Shown here: positions 1-8,800 of the stretch, in pieces
Numbering within the stretch: position 1 is the stretch's first letter
How the letters are laid out: every line of letters begins with the position of its first letter
Assembly: GCA_022562055.1 (NCBI GenBank)
Contig: JADFQA010000021.1
Coordinates: forward strand, 1-56,955
Direction: 5' to 3'
DNA: 56,955 nt
DNA from: Acidobacteriota bacterium
Lineage (GTDB): Bacteria > Actinomycetota > Acidimicrobiia > Spongiisociales > UBA5794
Notes under the pieces: generated by a model
Databases searched by the model: none
The model's input: the letters and a program-made list of their open reading frames with translations, nothing else
What the model was told of the DNA's origin: nothing
Made by a program: the position numbers and the translations under genes

Positions 1-233
1 ACTCGGAACCGGGTGGTGCTCAGCTCGAAGTATTTTTCGCCTATCGAAGTGCCGTCCGTAAGCTCCTGGGCCGCAGGCGTTTCTTTTACCTGCCCACTTT
101 CCAACACCACAACGGTCTTGCTGGTGTCCATGAGTTCTCGGGCGATAGTGATACCAGCCATCCCTCCTCCGATGATGCAGATGTCGGCGTTTACGATTGC
201 CCCGTCGGCCACGGTTCGTGCGTCGATCAACAC
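1..233 (-). CDS. FAD-dependent (GMC-like) oxidoreductase, N-terminal part only
   Basis: The reverse strand reads from a GTG at 233 off the left edge, giving about 77 residues. A nucleotide-binding motif IIGGGMAG followed by TIARELMD and an acidic strand end (VVVLESG) is the classic N-terminal Rossmann fold that binds the ADP part of FAD. The following stretch with a KYFELSTTRFR segment resembles GMC-type oxidoreductases that often sit in polysaccharide clusters. The start follows the TAA of the upstream glycosyltransferase by five bases, with AAGGGG as ribosome site inside that gene, so the two are translationally coupled. The substrate cannot be told because most of the protein lies outside the window. 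Confidence 0.75.
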   Translation of the reverse strand, partial: MLIDARTVADGAIVNADICIIGGGMAGITIARELMDTSKTVVVLESGQVKETPAAQELTDGTSIGEKYFELSTTRFR

Positions 234-238
234 GGTGG

Positions 239-1468
239 TTATGCCCCTTCGGTGTTCTGGGGGTCTGTATCGGATACATTGGTACCGTCCCTTGAGGCTA
301 TTGCAGCGAGAAACAACTCGTGAAGGTGGCTAGCGGCCGCTTCTGAGGTAAGCATCGGTGCCCGTTCAGTTGTGTCGTTGAGAGTGGCGTGGTCGATTGC
401 TTGTGCCAGTTCCCGTTCCACTGTGTCCGCATCGTTCGGAGCCACGATCTGGATTCGTTTGTCGTTTCCCGCAGCGGAGCACAGAACCAGGGGTCCGCCG
501 TTGCCGATAACGATGACGGGCCTTCCCGACATCAGGCCCTCGGCGAGGGCAAGTCCTCCCTCCTCGCGCAAGCCGGTGTACAGTGTCGCGGCCGCACCCG
601 CCATCATCTTTTGCACGTCCGCTCGAGGAATTCTCCCTGTGGTCCGTACCTTGTCCTGTAAGGACAGCGCGTTGATCATCCTTAGCACAGCTTCAAGCTG
701 TGGACCCTCGCCAACGATGACAAGCCGTGCGGCAGCATCGGTGTACTGCATTGCTCGTACGGCAAGGAGAGGACCCTTTCGTGACTCCACCGCCCCGACC
801 CACACGATCTCCCCCGTCGATTCCGCCTGGGTCGCCTTGGGAGCAATAGTGAACTCAGCATGGTTGAGAAGTACGTCGAGCGAGTTGTTTCGTCCAACCC
901 GACGTTGTGTGCTCGGGTTCTGGAAGAGTGCGATCGTCGCCTCTTTCCACATTGCTCTGGTTCTGGGGTTGAGGGCGGAGAGACGGACCGAGAATGCGTC
1001 GAAGAATTCTTCAAGGAGGTCTCGCCTGCTCAATGTTGATCGCAGCGGTCCCGGAGTTATGACGGCACCGCCCACAGGACCCCATATGACGGGGAGACCA
1101 AGTCCGCGTGCGGCGGAAGGCAGCCAGTACACGGACCAAGTGGCATGGTGGATTACATCGAATGGCTCAGTGGCAATGAGTCCGAGTGCTGCCCGGCGCG
1201 CCCGAGGAATCCACCGAATGTACGCAATGAACCTGAAGATCTTGTTCTGATGGTCGGGGTTGGGGTATCTGGCAACAGGGACGTGGACAAACTTGACGCC
1301 GGACGACGGATGTTCTGTCTGGTAGCGAGCCAGCTCCTCAGCATCAGAGGAGGCGTGCAATACCGTGACATCCGCGAACCGCCGAACGGCCTGGAGAAGA
1401 CCCCACCCTGCACCTGATTCAGAGCCCTCGGATGGGCTCAACGAATAACTGAACATCAAGACGCGCAT
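239..1468 (-). CDS. Glycosyltransferase, family 4 type
   Basis: This 409-residue protein starts with MRVLMFSYSLSPSEGSESG, the N-terminal strand and glycine-rich loop of GT-B glycosyltransferases. The second half has the donor-binding region: VWVGAVESRKGPLLAVRAM, then GEGPQLEAVLRM, and the nucleotide-sugar signature around REEGGLALAEGLMSGRPVIV near residue 300. It probably transfers a sugar from a nucleotide donor to a lipid-linked or surface glycan at the inner membrane face. It is followed within five bases by an FAD oxidoreductase gene, suggesting both modify the same glycan. The acceptor and the sugar are unknown. Confidence 0.85.
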   Translation of the reverse strand: MRVLMFSYSLSPSEGSESGAGWGLLQAVRRFADVTVLHASSDAEELARYQTEHPSSGVKFVHVPVARYPNPDHQNKIFRFIAYIRWIPRARRAALGLIATEPFDVIHHATWSVYWLPSAARGLGLPVIWGPVGGAVITPGPLRSTLSRRDLLEEFFDAFSVRLSALNPRTRAMWKEATIALFQNPSTQRRVGRNNSLDVLLNHAEFTIAPKATQAESTGEIVWVGAVESRKGPLLAVRAMQYTDAAARLVIVGEGPQLEAVLRMINALSLQDKVRTTGRIPRADVQKMMAGAAATLYTGLREEGGLALAEGLMSGRPVIVIGNGGPLVLCSAAGNDKRIQIVAPNDADTVERELAQAIDHATLNDTTERAPMLTSEAAASHLHELFLAAIASRDGTNVSDTDPQNTEGA

Positions 1469-1573
1469 ATCCCAACGGACACTAGCGATGGCCGATCAGT
1501 GGACGAAACCATGCCGAGGCTACGAATCGCCCACCGTGGTCGGGGATCCGCCGTGGTACCATCTCACCTCCAC

Positions 1574-1657
1574 GGGCGAGTGGCGGAATTGGTAGACGCG
1601 CAGGATTCAGGTTCCTGTGAGGTAACACTCGTGGGGGTTCAAGTCCCCCTTCGCCCA
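1574..1657 (+). tRNA. tRNA-Leu (anticodon CAG)
   Basis: GGGCGAG at the 5' end pairs with TTCGCCC at the 3' end (last pair G-T). The anticodon arm is CAGGA-TTCAGGT-TCCTG with anticodon CAG. A long variable arm (class II) and a T arm with GGTTCAAGTCC complete the cloverleaf. The discriminator is A. CCA is not encoded. Confidence 0.95.
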
Positions 1658-1784
1658 CACGCGTGTGCGATGTTAGTTCAGCTTTGCTGAACGGTCGCTT
1701 CGACTTTCGCCTCCCCGGTCGGCGCCGGTACTCTCCTTGCTATCGCTATTTCGTGGCGAGACTGAGCGGCAAGTGGAGAAAGAC

Positions 1785-2072
1785 GTGCAGTATCAACTTC
1801 GCGATTACACGATCATGGACGGGATCATGTCCCAATTCGTGGCCGAATGGAAATCTCAAGTCGTCCCCTTGCGAGCGCAAGCCGGCTTCGAGATCGTTAG
1901 TGCGTGGTCGAGTTCGGAGACGGGTCGCTTTGTGTGGATCATCGGCTTCGAAGGAGACTTTGAGGAGGCAGACCGGTTGTATTACGAGTCGCCTGGGCGG
2001 ATCGCTCTATCCCCAGACCCTGCCCGGTTCATCGAGACGACCCGTTCCGAATTCGTGTCGGCGGCACTGTAG
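1785..2072 (+). CDS. NIPSNAP/antibiotic-monooxygenase-like small protein
   Basis: About 95 residues. The pattern VQYQLRDYTIMDG at the N-terminus, then an amphipathic helix (FVAEWKSQVVPLRAQAGF) and strands ending in FVWIIGFEG, fits the small dimeric alpha+beta barrel of NIPSNAP proteins. I chose GTG at 1785 because the conserved first strand begins there and GGAGAAAG lies a few bases upstream. The frame stays open further upstream (to 1737), but that part does not look like protein. Its role is unknown. It stands alone between tRNA-Leu and a permease remnant. Confidence 0.65.
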   Translation: MQYQLRDYTIMDGIMSQFVAEWKSQVVPLRAQAGFEIVSAWSSSETGRFVWIIGFEGDFEEADRLYYESPGRIALSPDPARFIETTRSEFVSAAL

Positions 2073-2111
2073 AACGAGCACCAACCGGGCAAATCTACCC
2101 ACAAAGTCGGC

Positions 2112-2549
2112 GTGTGTCCGACGGTTGAGCGCGCCGTGTGCAGGGGGTGCGTAATGATCTGGACAAGTCTTCGGTCGCAGATCGTTACGGGTGCCGAGGT
2201 GTACTTTGGTGCTGACGGGATGGTCGATTTTCCCGGTTTCACTAACGGGGTAATCGGGTTCACCTTCCTGTTTGTCGACTTTTTCGACACGGCGGGCACG
2301 CTGATCATCATCGGAGCGATGATGATCAGCGGTGCTGCCAAGATCGATTGGTCGGACTATCGGCTGTCAATCCCTGCTTTTCTTGCAATCGTTGGCATGC
2401 CATTCACGTTCTCAATTACCGATGGCATCAGCCTGGGCATCGTGGCACACACGGTGATTACAGCGACGTCAGGTAAACCAAAGGACGTGCACCCGGTGAT
2501 GTACGTGCTCTCGGTCTTGCTCGTGTGGAGGTTCTTCGTTCTCGGATAG
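2112..2549 (+). pseudogene. Collapsed AzgA-type purine permease remnant
   Basis: The readable part holds two pieces of an AzgA/NCS2-like adenine/guanine permease joined together. The first is the conserved mid-protein helix with FLFVDFFDTAGTL. The second is the C-terminal region with GAMMISGAAKIDWSDY, MPFTFSITDGISLGI and a last helix VHPVMYVLSVLLVWRFF. In intact proteins of roughly 450 residues these parts are about 100 residues apart, and the N-terminal half is absent here. The joint falls on a perfect 12-bp inverted repeat at 2301-2329. The neighbour on the other strand is adenine deaminase, the natural partner of such a permease. It should not be a working transporter. Confidence 0.75.
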
Positions 2550-2564
2550 CTCCATCGCGCTCTT

Positions 2565-2594
2565 GGAGAGGGTGGACAGTTGTCCATCCTCTCC
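2565..2594. terminator. Hairpin between convergent genes
   Basis: A 13-bp stem (GGAGAGGGTGGAC at 2565-2577 with its partner at 2582-2594, one G-T pair) closes a four-base loop. It sits between the converging permease remnant and adenine deaminase, so it can end transcripts from both sides. No clear T-run follows. Confidence 0.55.
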
Positions 2595-2610
2595 AGCGCG
2601 CCGCCTTCGT

Positions 2611-3603
2611 TTACGCGATGTAGCTGTTGAGTTCGGCGATTAACACGGCCTTCTCGGCTTGATCGAGGAAGGTTGCCTCGATGGAGTTTCTGGCCAGGAG
2701 CGCGAGGTCATCTCGGTCGAGGTCCAAGGCTTTTGCTATTGCAAGGTAGTTGTCGAGCACATATCCCCCGAAGTAGGACGGGTCGTCAGAGTTGACTGTC
2801 ACTTTGACACCCTTATCGAGCAGGTCCTTGAGGTTGTGATCACGAAGGTCGGGGAACACCTGGAGTTTCTGATTCGACAGCGGGCACATCGTGAGTGGAA
2901 TCGCTTCTCGTACGAGTCGATCAATGAGGCCGGGGTCTTCCGCTGCGCGGATGCCGTGGTCAATTCGTTCAACGCGCAACACGTCAAGCGCGGAACGCAC
3001 ATAGGCGGCGGGGCCTTCCTCTCCCGCGTGTGCAACGAGCCTTAAACCGGTAGATGCGGCCTCGCGGTAGGCATCGACGAACAACTCAGGGGGATTGCCG
3101 ACTTCCCCTGAATCGAGCCCCACAGCCTGAAACTTGTCTCGATACGGCAGCGCTTCGCGCAGTGTCTCCACCGCGGCGGCCGGGGGTAGGTGACGGAGGA
3201 AACACAGAATGAGCGAAGTCGAAATGCGATCCTCGTACTCCCTTTGGGCCGTAGCCAGCCCGCCGATCACCGTTTCCATCGGGATGTCGCGCGATGTGTG
3301 CGTCTGCGGGTCGAAAAAGATCTCGGCCCTGCGGACACCGTCACCGATTGCTCGATCAAGGTAGGCAGCCATGAGATCTCGAAAATCGTCGTGAGTCACG
3401 AGTACCGATGCACCGGCGTAGTAGATGTCGAGGAAACTCTGGAGGTCGGTGAATTCGTAGGCAGAGCGTATCTCGTCGACGCTGGCGAACGGGATGTCGA
3501 TGCCGTTCCTGGCGGCGAGCGAGAACATCATTTCCGGCTCAAGGGTGCCTTCGATGTGGAGGTGTAACTCCGCCTTGGGGAGCCCCCTTACGAATGCTTC
3601 CAT
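2611..3603 (-). CDS. Adenine deaminase (adenosine deaminase-like superfamily)
   Basis: This enzyme should deaminate adenine to hypoxanthine in the cytoplasm. Zinc and catalytic motifs of the ADA fold are present: HLHIEG (residues 14-19), HAGEEG (His192, Glu195), His216 in DHGI, and SDDP (Asp273, Asp274). The forms HIEGTLEPE, LDSGEVGNPP and NSDDPSYFGGY are those I associate with the adenine-specific branch rather than with true adenosine deaminase. I chose ATG at 3603 because AAGGA lies nine bases upstream and the conserved region begins there; a TTG at 3681 would add 26 unconserved residues. It follows the CoA ligase gene on the same strand. A dead purine permease lies next to it. Confidence 0.85.
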   Translation of the reverse strand: MEAFVRGLPKAELHLHIEGTLEPEMMFSLAARNGIDIPFASVDEIRSAYEFTDLQSFLDIYYAGASVLVTHDDFRDLMAAYLDRAIGDGVRRAEIFFDPQTHTSRDIPMETVIGGLATAQREYEDRISTSLILCFLRHLPPAAAVETLREALPYRDKFQAVGLDSGEVGNPPELFVDAYREAASTGLRLVAHAGEEGPAAYVRSALDVLRVERIDHGIRAAEDPGLIDRLVREAIPLTMCPLSNQKLQVFPDLRDHNLKDLLDKGVKVTVNSDDPSYFGGYVLDNYLAIAKALDLDRDDLALLARNSIEATFLDQAEKAVLIAELNSYIA

Positions 3604-3677
3604 TCTTGGTCCTTCCGGCTCCGCTGACCCGAGGTTAGGGCTGCGCTCCCTCTTTTCGCGACCGGTCGGCTTGTAGC

Positions 3678-4973
3678 TCAATGCCGTTTGTCGATGACAC
3701 GCTGAGCCTTGCCCTGGGACCGCGGAATAGAGCCGACATCGCCGACGGCGACGGCGGTCGAGATGCCCACATATGACTTTATGTAGCGTTGCAACTCCGC
3801 GGCTATCTGCTCACGTGTCTCGTCGCCCATGTCTATCGCCTGCGGGCGTAGTTCTACAAGCACACGCAGGGCGTCGAGGTTGGAGTCCCGGGTTACCTCG
3901 ATTTGGTAGTGCGGAGCTAGCGCCTTCACTCTCAATACCTGTTCCTCAATCTGTGTGGGAAAGACGTTGACGCCTCTGATGATCAACATGTCATCGCTAC
4001 GTCCCGTGATCTTGTCCATCCGTCTCATCGTGCGTGCCGTTCCCGGCAGTAGCCGCGTCAGGTCTCGGGTGCGGTACCGGATGATCGGGAACGCCTCCTT
4101 GGTCAGCGATGTGAACACCAGCTCGCCGTGGTTGCCGTCCGCGAGCGTTGCACTCGTCTCCGGGTCGACAATCTCGGGGTAGAAGTGATCCTCCCAGATT
4201 GTCGGTCCGTCCTTGGTCTCAAGGCACTCCTGTGCGACACCGGGGCCGATGACCTCGGAGAGTCCGTACAAGTCCACTGCGTCGATCCCGAGCCTATGCT
4301 CGATCTCGTCACGCATCGCGTTGGTCCAGGGTTCGGCGCCAAAGATGCCGATCTCCAGAGAGCACTTGGCTGGGTCGAGTCCCTGGCGCTCGAATTCATC
4401 GGCAAGATTCAGACAGTAGGACGGAGTGACCATGATGATGCGTGGCTTGAGGTCTTCGATCAGTTGAACCTGTCGTCCGGTTTGTCCGCCGGACACCGGG
4501 ATCACCGTGCATCCAAGGAGTTCCGCTCCGTAATGGGCGCCGAGTCCACCAGTAAACAACCCGTAGCCATAAGCAACGTGGCAGATGTCTCCACGATTTC
4601 CGCCAGCGGCACGGATCGATCTGGCAACCACGGCGGACCACATGTCGATGTCGTTCTTGGTGTATCCGACGACCGTTGGCTTGCCGGTCGTGCCGCTCGA
4701 CGCATGGATACGCACGATTTGGTCACGCGGAACCGCAGACATCCCGAAGGGGTAATTGTCGCGAAGGTCCGCCTTGGTGGTAAAGGGAAAGTTGGCGAGG
4801 TCGGTGAGCGACTCCACGTCGTTCGGATGGACACCCGCAGCGTCGAAGCTGTTGCGATAGAAAGCAACGTTGTCGTACGCATGGTGCAGAGTCCACCGCA
4901 GACGTCGGAGCTGCAGCGATGAAAGCTCATCGCTGCTTGCGGTTTCGATTGGCTCCAACCCTGTGGTTCTCAT
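3678..4973 (-). CDS. paaK: Phenylacetate-CoA ligase (PaaK-type adenylate-forming enzyme)
   Basis: The 431-residue protein has the ATP-binding loop SSGTTGKPTVVGYT near residue 93, the adenylation motif LYGLSEVIGPGVAQE, and the hinge/C-terminal motif ITGRSDDMLIIRGVNVFPTQIEE. This set and length are typical of PaaK, which makes phenylacetyl-CoA from phenylacetate, ATP and CoA. No other paa ring-cleavage gene is in view, so the true acid could be another aryl acetate. It lies just upstream of adenine deaminase on the same strand and may be cotranscribed with it. GGTGGAG precedes the start. Confidence 0.88.
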   Translation of the reverse strand: MRTTGLEPIETASSDELSSLQLRRLRWTLHHAYDNVAFYRNSFDAAGVHPNDVESLTDLANFPFTTKADLRDNYPFGMSAVPRDQIVRIHASSGTTGKPTVVGYTKNDIDMWSAVVARSIRAAGGNRGDICHVAYGYGLFTGGLGAHYGAELLGCTVIPVSGGQTGRQVQLIEDLKPRIIMVTPSYCLNLADEFERQGLDPAKCSLEIGIFGAEPWTNAMRDEIEHRLGIDAVDLYGLSEVIGPGVAQECLETKDGPTIWEDHFYPEIVDPETSATLADGNHGELVFTSLTKEAFPIIRYRTRDLTRLLPGTARTMRRMDKITGRSDDMLIIRGVNVFPTQIEEQVLRVKALAPHYQIEVTRDSNLDALRVLVELRPQAIDMGDETREQIAAELQRYIKSYVGISTAVAVGDVGSIPRSQGKAQRVIDKRH

Positions 4974-5192
4974 CGGGCGTCAGCTCCACCAGTCGGTTTG
5001 GCGGCTCGGGTCGTTCCGAGAGTACCCGAGTGCGGCGGGCCGTGTCAGTCATATGCGCCAATGCCTGGTCGTCGGGCATCGACTCAGCATTGCCATTCGT
5101 GTCGCCGGGGGTTTACCGTAGACTTCTTTGTGCGACGCATCAGGTGCTTCGCACGTACCGGGTCGGCTCACAGCGTCCCAGAAAAGGTCACA

Positions 5193-6197
5193 ATGGCGTA
5201 CAACAGCTACACCCCGTATCGTTCTCCGCGGCGGCGCCGTCGAACGGTATTGCTTGTATTCCTAACGATTCTCGTTGCGGTGTTTGCGTTGGCCGTTCGT
5301 TCTCGGTCTGAGCAGCGCGATGTGCTGGATTTTGTTGCCGTGGCGCGAGAGTCGTTGGGCGAGCACCGCGAGATCGCAACCCAGGCCGCCACGCTGCTTT
5401 TGGACCTCGGCGACTTGGAACGCCAGGTCGTTCTAGACAGGGTCGCGACGCTTCATGCTCGAGCATTGGCGGCAAACGCCAACCTCGCGGCAATTCCTGT
5501 CGCGCCTGAAGTTGCTGTGCTTGCTGGGTTTATCACCGTCGCGACATCGTCGTGGACGAACGCGGTCGGATCGCTCGATGAGGCATTTCTAGCTGCTGTC
5601 GACGAGGACCAGGATGTGACCGTTGGCGAACGTCTGTTGGCTTCCGCGTTCGAAGAACTCAAGGTCGGCGATCGAGCCTACGGCCAGGTGGCCGAACTGC
5701 TGGCGCCGATTTCGGATGAATACTCTTTGGATGCATTCCCCGTCTTCTCCTACATAGATCCGGCCCAAATCAACTTGTACGACGCGGTGCTGACGGCGAC
5801 GCGCCTGCGTGAATTTCGCCTCCTTCAAGAGTTTCGTGACGTAGCGGTGAGTGTTTCGGTCGACCCGCTGCCGGTCTCGGAACAAAACGGGGTGGCCGTA
5901 TTCCCTTTCGCTGACACGTTCACCGCCTCGGTTGTTGTGAGCAACAACGGGAACCTCTCTGAACGCAACCTCGTAGTGACGCTGATCTTGGCCGAGCCGG
6001 GTGGGGACTACGTGTTCACTGTCTCAGACGTTATTGAAGAACTCAAACGCGGAGAGTCATCGACTGTTGTGTTCGTTGATCTTCCGCTCCTAGCCGGGCC
6101 GCTCTACGAGGCAGTGGTCGAGGTCCCGACGGTGAACGATTCTGATCCGAAGTCGAACATTTGGCGTTTGCTGTTTCGTAGAAATGCGGGAGAATGA
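5193..6197 (+). CDS. Membrane-anchored protein with CARDB-like C-terminal domain
   Basis: The 334-residue product begins with a basic segment (RSPRRRRR) and one membrane helix (TVLLVFLTILVAVFALAV), so it is probably a single-pass protein with its bulk outside the cell. Residues about 35-190 are helical. The C-terminal part (from about FPFADTFTASVVVSNNGN) is a beta-rich module like the CARDB adhesion domain. ATG 5193 has AAAAGG upstream; an in-frame extension to 4998 has no ribosome site. It overlaps the next gene by four bases (ATGA), so the two are coupled. No specific function is recognised. Confidence 0.7.
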   Translation: MAYNSYTPYRSPRRRRRTVLLVFLTILVAVFALAVRSRSEQRDVLDFVAVARESLGEHREIATQAATLLLDLGDLERQVVLDRVATLHARALAANANLAAIPVAPEVAVLAGFITVATSSWTNAVGSLDEAFLAAVDEDQDVTVGERLLASAFEELKVGDRAYGQVAELLAPISDEYSLDAFPVFSYIDPAQINLYDAVLTATRLREFRLLQEFRDVAVSVSVDPLPVSEQNGVAVFPFADTFTASVVVSNNGNLSERNLVVTLILAEPGGDYVFTVSDVIEELKRGESSTVVFVDLPLLAGPLYEAVVEVPTVNDSDPKSNIWRLLFRRNAGE

Positions 6198-6640
6198 CAT
6201 TAGAACTCGCGATCGCGATCATTGCTCTGGTAGTCGCCGCGATTGCATACGCACAGGCGGCGTCGACGGCGCGTCAGTTGCGTGGCGTTCCCGACGAACA
6301 GCACATTGCCGGATTCCTAAAACGGGTCGACAACGAGATCGGTGCGATCTCCGACGTACTCGCCGACATCGAGTCTCGACTCATTTCAGTAGAAAGTCGG
6401 CTTCCGTACGCGATCACCCGCACGGGGGTGGTCGAGTTCGATGCCTTCGGCGATGTCGGCGGCCGGTTGTCGCGCGCCATTGCGCTTCTCAACGAACGCT
6501 CAGACGGGATCGTGATAACTCTCTTGGTAGGACGTAACGAAACCCGTTTTTTCACCAAACAGTTGCGAGGTGGTGAAGGAGTAGAGCTGCTTTCACCCGA
6601 GGAGCGTCAAGCCGTGGATCAAGCAGTGCAGGGTCCCTAA
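6194..6640 (+). CDS. DUF4446 family membrane protein
   Basis: The 148-residue product has an N-terminal membrane helix (LAIAIIALVVAAIAYAQ), a helical middle, and the conserved pattern RTGVVEFDAFGDVGGRLSRAIALL followed by GIVITLLVGRNETRFF and LSPEERQAV. That order is typical of DUF4446, a family of unknown function common in Firmicutes and Actinobacteria. It overlaps the preceding membrane protein by ATGA, and serS follows after about 80 bases with its own promoter. Confidence 0.8.
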   Translation: MTLELAIAIIALVVAAIAYAQAASTARQLRGVPDEQHIAGFLKRVDNEIGAISDVLADIESRLISVESRLPYAITRTGVVEFDAFGDVGGRLSRAIALLNERSDGIVITLLVGRNETRFFTKQLRGGEGVELLSPEERQAVDQAVQGP

Positions 6641-6684
6641 GAGACTGGCGCAGCGCGGGGTCGTGTCAGGTGTGGTCCGTGAGC

Positions 6685-6713
6685 TTCGCCGATGGATGGC
6701 GGCCCGGTATCAT
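6685..6713 (+). promoter_or_regulatory. serS promoter, leaderless type
   Basis: TTCGCC (6685-6690) and TATCAT (6708-6713) are 17 bases apart, and the serS ATG begins seven bases after the -10 hexamer. Transcription would start at or next to the start codon, giving an mRNA without a leader. No Shine-Dalgarno sequence is present. Confidence 0.55.
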
Positions 6714-6719
6714 CTAGCG

Positions 6720-7973
6720 ATGCTCGATGTGTCTCACCTTCGCAAAGAACCCGAGCGCCTTCGCGCGTCGCTTGCCCGCAGAGGTATCGATTTAGATCTC
6801 GATGTGCTTGCCGATCTTGACCGCCAAAGGCGTATCTCAAGAGTGTTGGCGGAGGAGTTGCGGGCAGAACAAAAATCCGCCGGCAAAGGGATTTCTCAAC
6901 TCGAGGGCGATGCGAGAACGGCTGCGATCGACCGGGCTGGGCAGCTTGCAGACAAATACAAGGCCGCGTTGGCCGAGGCGGACGCGCTTGACCATGAATT
7001 CGAAGCCCAATGGATGGCTCTCCCCAATATCACAGACGACACCGCTGCAGATGGGATGACCGACGCAGACAACGTCGAGATCAAGCGGTGGGGGACAGTC
7101 CCGGAATTCGAAACCACTCTCGATCACATTGCCATAGGTGAGACATTGGACATAATCGATGTGGAACGGGCGGTAAAGATCTCTGGGAGCCGCTTCGGGT
7201 TTATCAAGGGCGGCCTGGTCCGTCTTGAATTTGCGCTGGTCCAATGGGTGTTCGACGAACTCGAACCGTATAGATTCAAACCCATCGTGCCGCCGGTCCT
7301 GGTACGCGAGCAAGCCCTGATCGGAACGGGCTTCTTCCCAGGTGAGAAGGATCAGGTCTACGGGGTCGACGGTGGAGAGCTATTCCTCGTCGGCACATCT
7401 GAGGTCCCACTAGCCGCTATGCATGGCGACGAGATTTTCGCAGCGGAAGATCTACCACTTCGTTACGCAGCGTTTTCGACCTGTTTCCGTATTGAGGCAG
7501 GGACGTACGGCAAGGACACCCGGGGGATCTTTCGGGTGCACCAATTTGACAAGGTCGAGATGTTTTCGTTCTGCCACCCGGATGAGTCGGGTGCCGAGCA
7601 CGACTTTTTGCTCGCGCGCGAAGAGTCGATCATGCAAAAGCTCAACATCCCGTACCGTGTTGTCAACGTCGCAGCCGGCGACCTCGGATCGTCCGCTGCA
7701 AAGAAGTACGACGTAGAGGCATGGTTCCCCGGACAAGCACGCTATCGCGAGGTCACGTCGGCATCGAACACCACTGACTACCAAGCCCGTCGGCTCAAGA
7801 TCCGATTCAAGGGTGAGCGCGGCAATCAGCTTGTGCACACTCTCAACGGGACCGCAATGGCGATGGCCCGCATGTTGATAGCAATCATCGAGAACTACCA
7901 ACTCCCCGACGGAACGGTTGCGGTTCCAGAGGTTCTGCAGCCGTACTGCGGGTTCGAAACCATCACCGGGTAG
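6720..7973 (+). CDS. serS: Seryl-tRNA synthetase
   Basis: This 417-residue class II synthetase charges tRNA-Ser. The N-terminal coiled-coil arm (about residues 25-100, rich in Arg/Glu/Ala) binds the long variable arm of the tRNA. Motif 2 is CFRIEAGTYGKDTRGIFRVH, and motif 3 is in LNGTAMAMARMLIAIIENYQ near the C-terminus. The length matches the family. Four serine tRNA genes lie elsewhere in the same window. The MenG-like methyltransferase follows after nine bases. Confidence 0.97.
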   Translation: MLDVSHLRKEPERLRASLARRGIDLDLDVLADLDRQRRISRVLAEELRAEQKSAGKGISQLEGDARTAAIDRAGQLADKYKAALAEADALDHEFEAQWMALPNITDDTAADGMTDADNVEIKRWGTVPEFETTLDHIAIGETLDIIDVERAVKISGSRFGFIKGGLVRLEFALVQWVFDELEPYRFKPIVPPVLVREQALIGTGFFPGEKDQVYGVDGGELFLVGTSEVPLAAMHGDEIFAAEDLPLRYAAFSTCFRIEAGTYGKDTRGIFRVHQFDKVEMFSFCHPDESGAEHDFLLAREESIMQKLNIPYRVVNVAAGDLGSSAAKKYDVEAWFPGQARYREVTSASNTTDYQARRLKIRFKGERGNQLVHTLNGTAMAMARMLIAIIENYQLPDGTVAVPEVLQPYCGFETITG

Positions 7974-7982
7974 TGCAATCCC

Positions 7983-8609
7983 ATGGCCGCTGAAGTATTT
8001 TCCGAGATCGCGGGCAACTACGACCGCATCAACGCCGTCCTTTCGCTTGGCCAGGACAAGCGTTGGCGGGAGAAGGTGGTTGCCAAGCTTCCCCCGGGTA
8101 GGATCCTTGATCTCGGGGCAGGGACCGGTGCCGCAAACCCTTTGTTTAGCAAGCGGGTTGTCGTGGCGCTCGACCCAGCTCCAGAGATGCTTGCTTTGAA
8201 CGCTGCGGTGCATCGTGTCGTCGCCTACGGAGAGCGTTTGCCGTTTGCGGACGAGGCATTCGATGCAGTGTTTTCGGCGTTTGTCATAAGAAATCTTGAG
8301 TCGGTGCCTGAAGCGGTGAAAGAGATTGCTCGCGTGCTGAAACCTGGGGGTGCAGCGGGCATCGTTGATCTGGGCCGGCCGCGCAACTCCGCAGCCGCGG
8401 CCGTCCACAGGGCAGGTTCGGCGATCACCCTGCACACGGTCGGCTTTCTGTCCCGATCGCCCGCCGAATACGCGTATCTGCACCGGAGTCTCGACAAGTT
8501 GCCGCACCCTGAGGTTCTCTACTCCGACCTTGCTCTTGAGGTTGAGGATGTATGGAGGATGGGTCCGCTGGGGTTTGTATACGGTGTCATCCTGCGCAAG
8601 TCGCGGTGA
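7983..8609 (+). CDS. UbiE/MenG-like quinone C-methyltransferase
   Basis: A 208-residue SAM methyltransferase beginning MAAEVFSEIAGNYDRINAVLSLGQDKRWR, the typical opening of UbiE/MenG enzymes (FxxIAxxYDxxNxxLS...W). Motif I is ILDLGAGTGA, and later segments are LPFADEAFDAVFSAFVIRN and EIARVLKPGG. The expected reaction is methylation of demethylmenaquinone in the last step of menaquinone synthesis. It is slightly shorter than usual (about 230) and its centre is less conserved, so another substrate is possible. It follows serS closely. Confidence 0.8.
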   Translation: MAAEVFSEIAGNYDRINAVLSLGQDKRWREKVVAKLPPGRILDLGAGTGAANPLFSKRVVVALDPAPEMLALNAAVHRVVAYGERLPFADEAFDAVFSAFVIRNLESVPEAVKEIARVLKPGGAAGIVDLGRPRNSAAAAVHRAGSAITLHTVGFLSRSPAEYAYLHRSLDKLPHPEVLYSDLALEVEDVWRMGPLGFVYGVILRKSR

Positions 8610-8701
8610 ACGCTTCCCTGCCAAAGTTGTAACGGCAGGGGTTATGTGCGCCCCCGCCGTCGAACGTGGATCACCCGGCGCTTTCCGAAATACACAGCTC
8701 G

Positions 8702-8800
8702 CATTGAGCGCTCCCGCCACACCCGAGACTGACCCGCTTAGAGCTGCTTCCTTCCGGACCTGACCCAATTCACGACGCCTCGCCGCGGCGGGACCCAATG
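8702..8800 (-). ncRNA. ffs: SRP RNA (small bacterial 4.5S type)
   Basis: Read on the reverse strand, the sequence contains the invariant domain IV core GGTCAGGTCCGGAAGGAAGC (complement of about 8743-8762). The ends pair: CATTGGG with CTCAATG, then TCCCGCC (8787-8793) with GGCGGGA (8712-8718), giving one long hairpin of about 99 nt. This RNA binds Ffh to form the signal recognition particle. A weak promoter (TTGTTC and CATAGT, 16 bases apart) lies just upstream on the same strand. Confidence 0.93.

Noticed and set aside
1663-2154. A 163-codon forward frame overlapping the NIPSNAP-like gene
   Set aside because: Its translation is rich in Arg, Ser and Cys without a pattern, typical of a shadow frame in GC-rich DNA.
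7452-8798. A 448-codon open frame on the reverse strand
   Set aside because: It lies antisense to serS and the methyltransferase gene, and its translation has no family pattern. The forward genes are clearly real.
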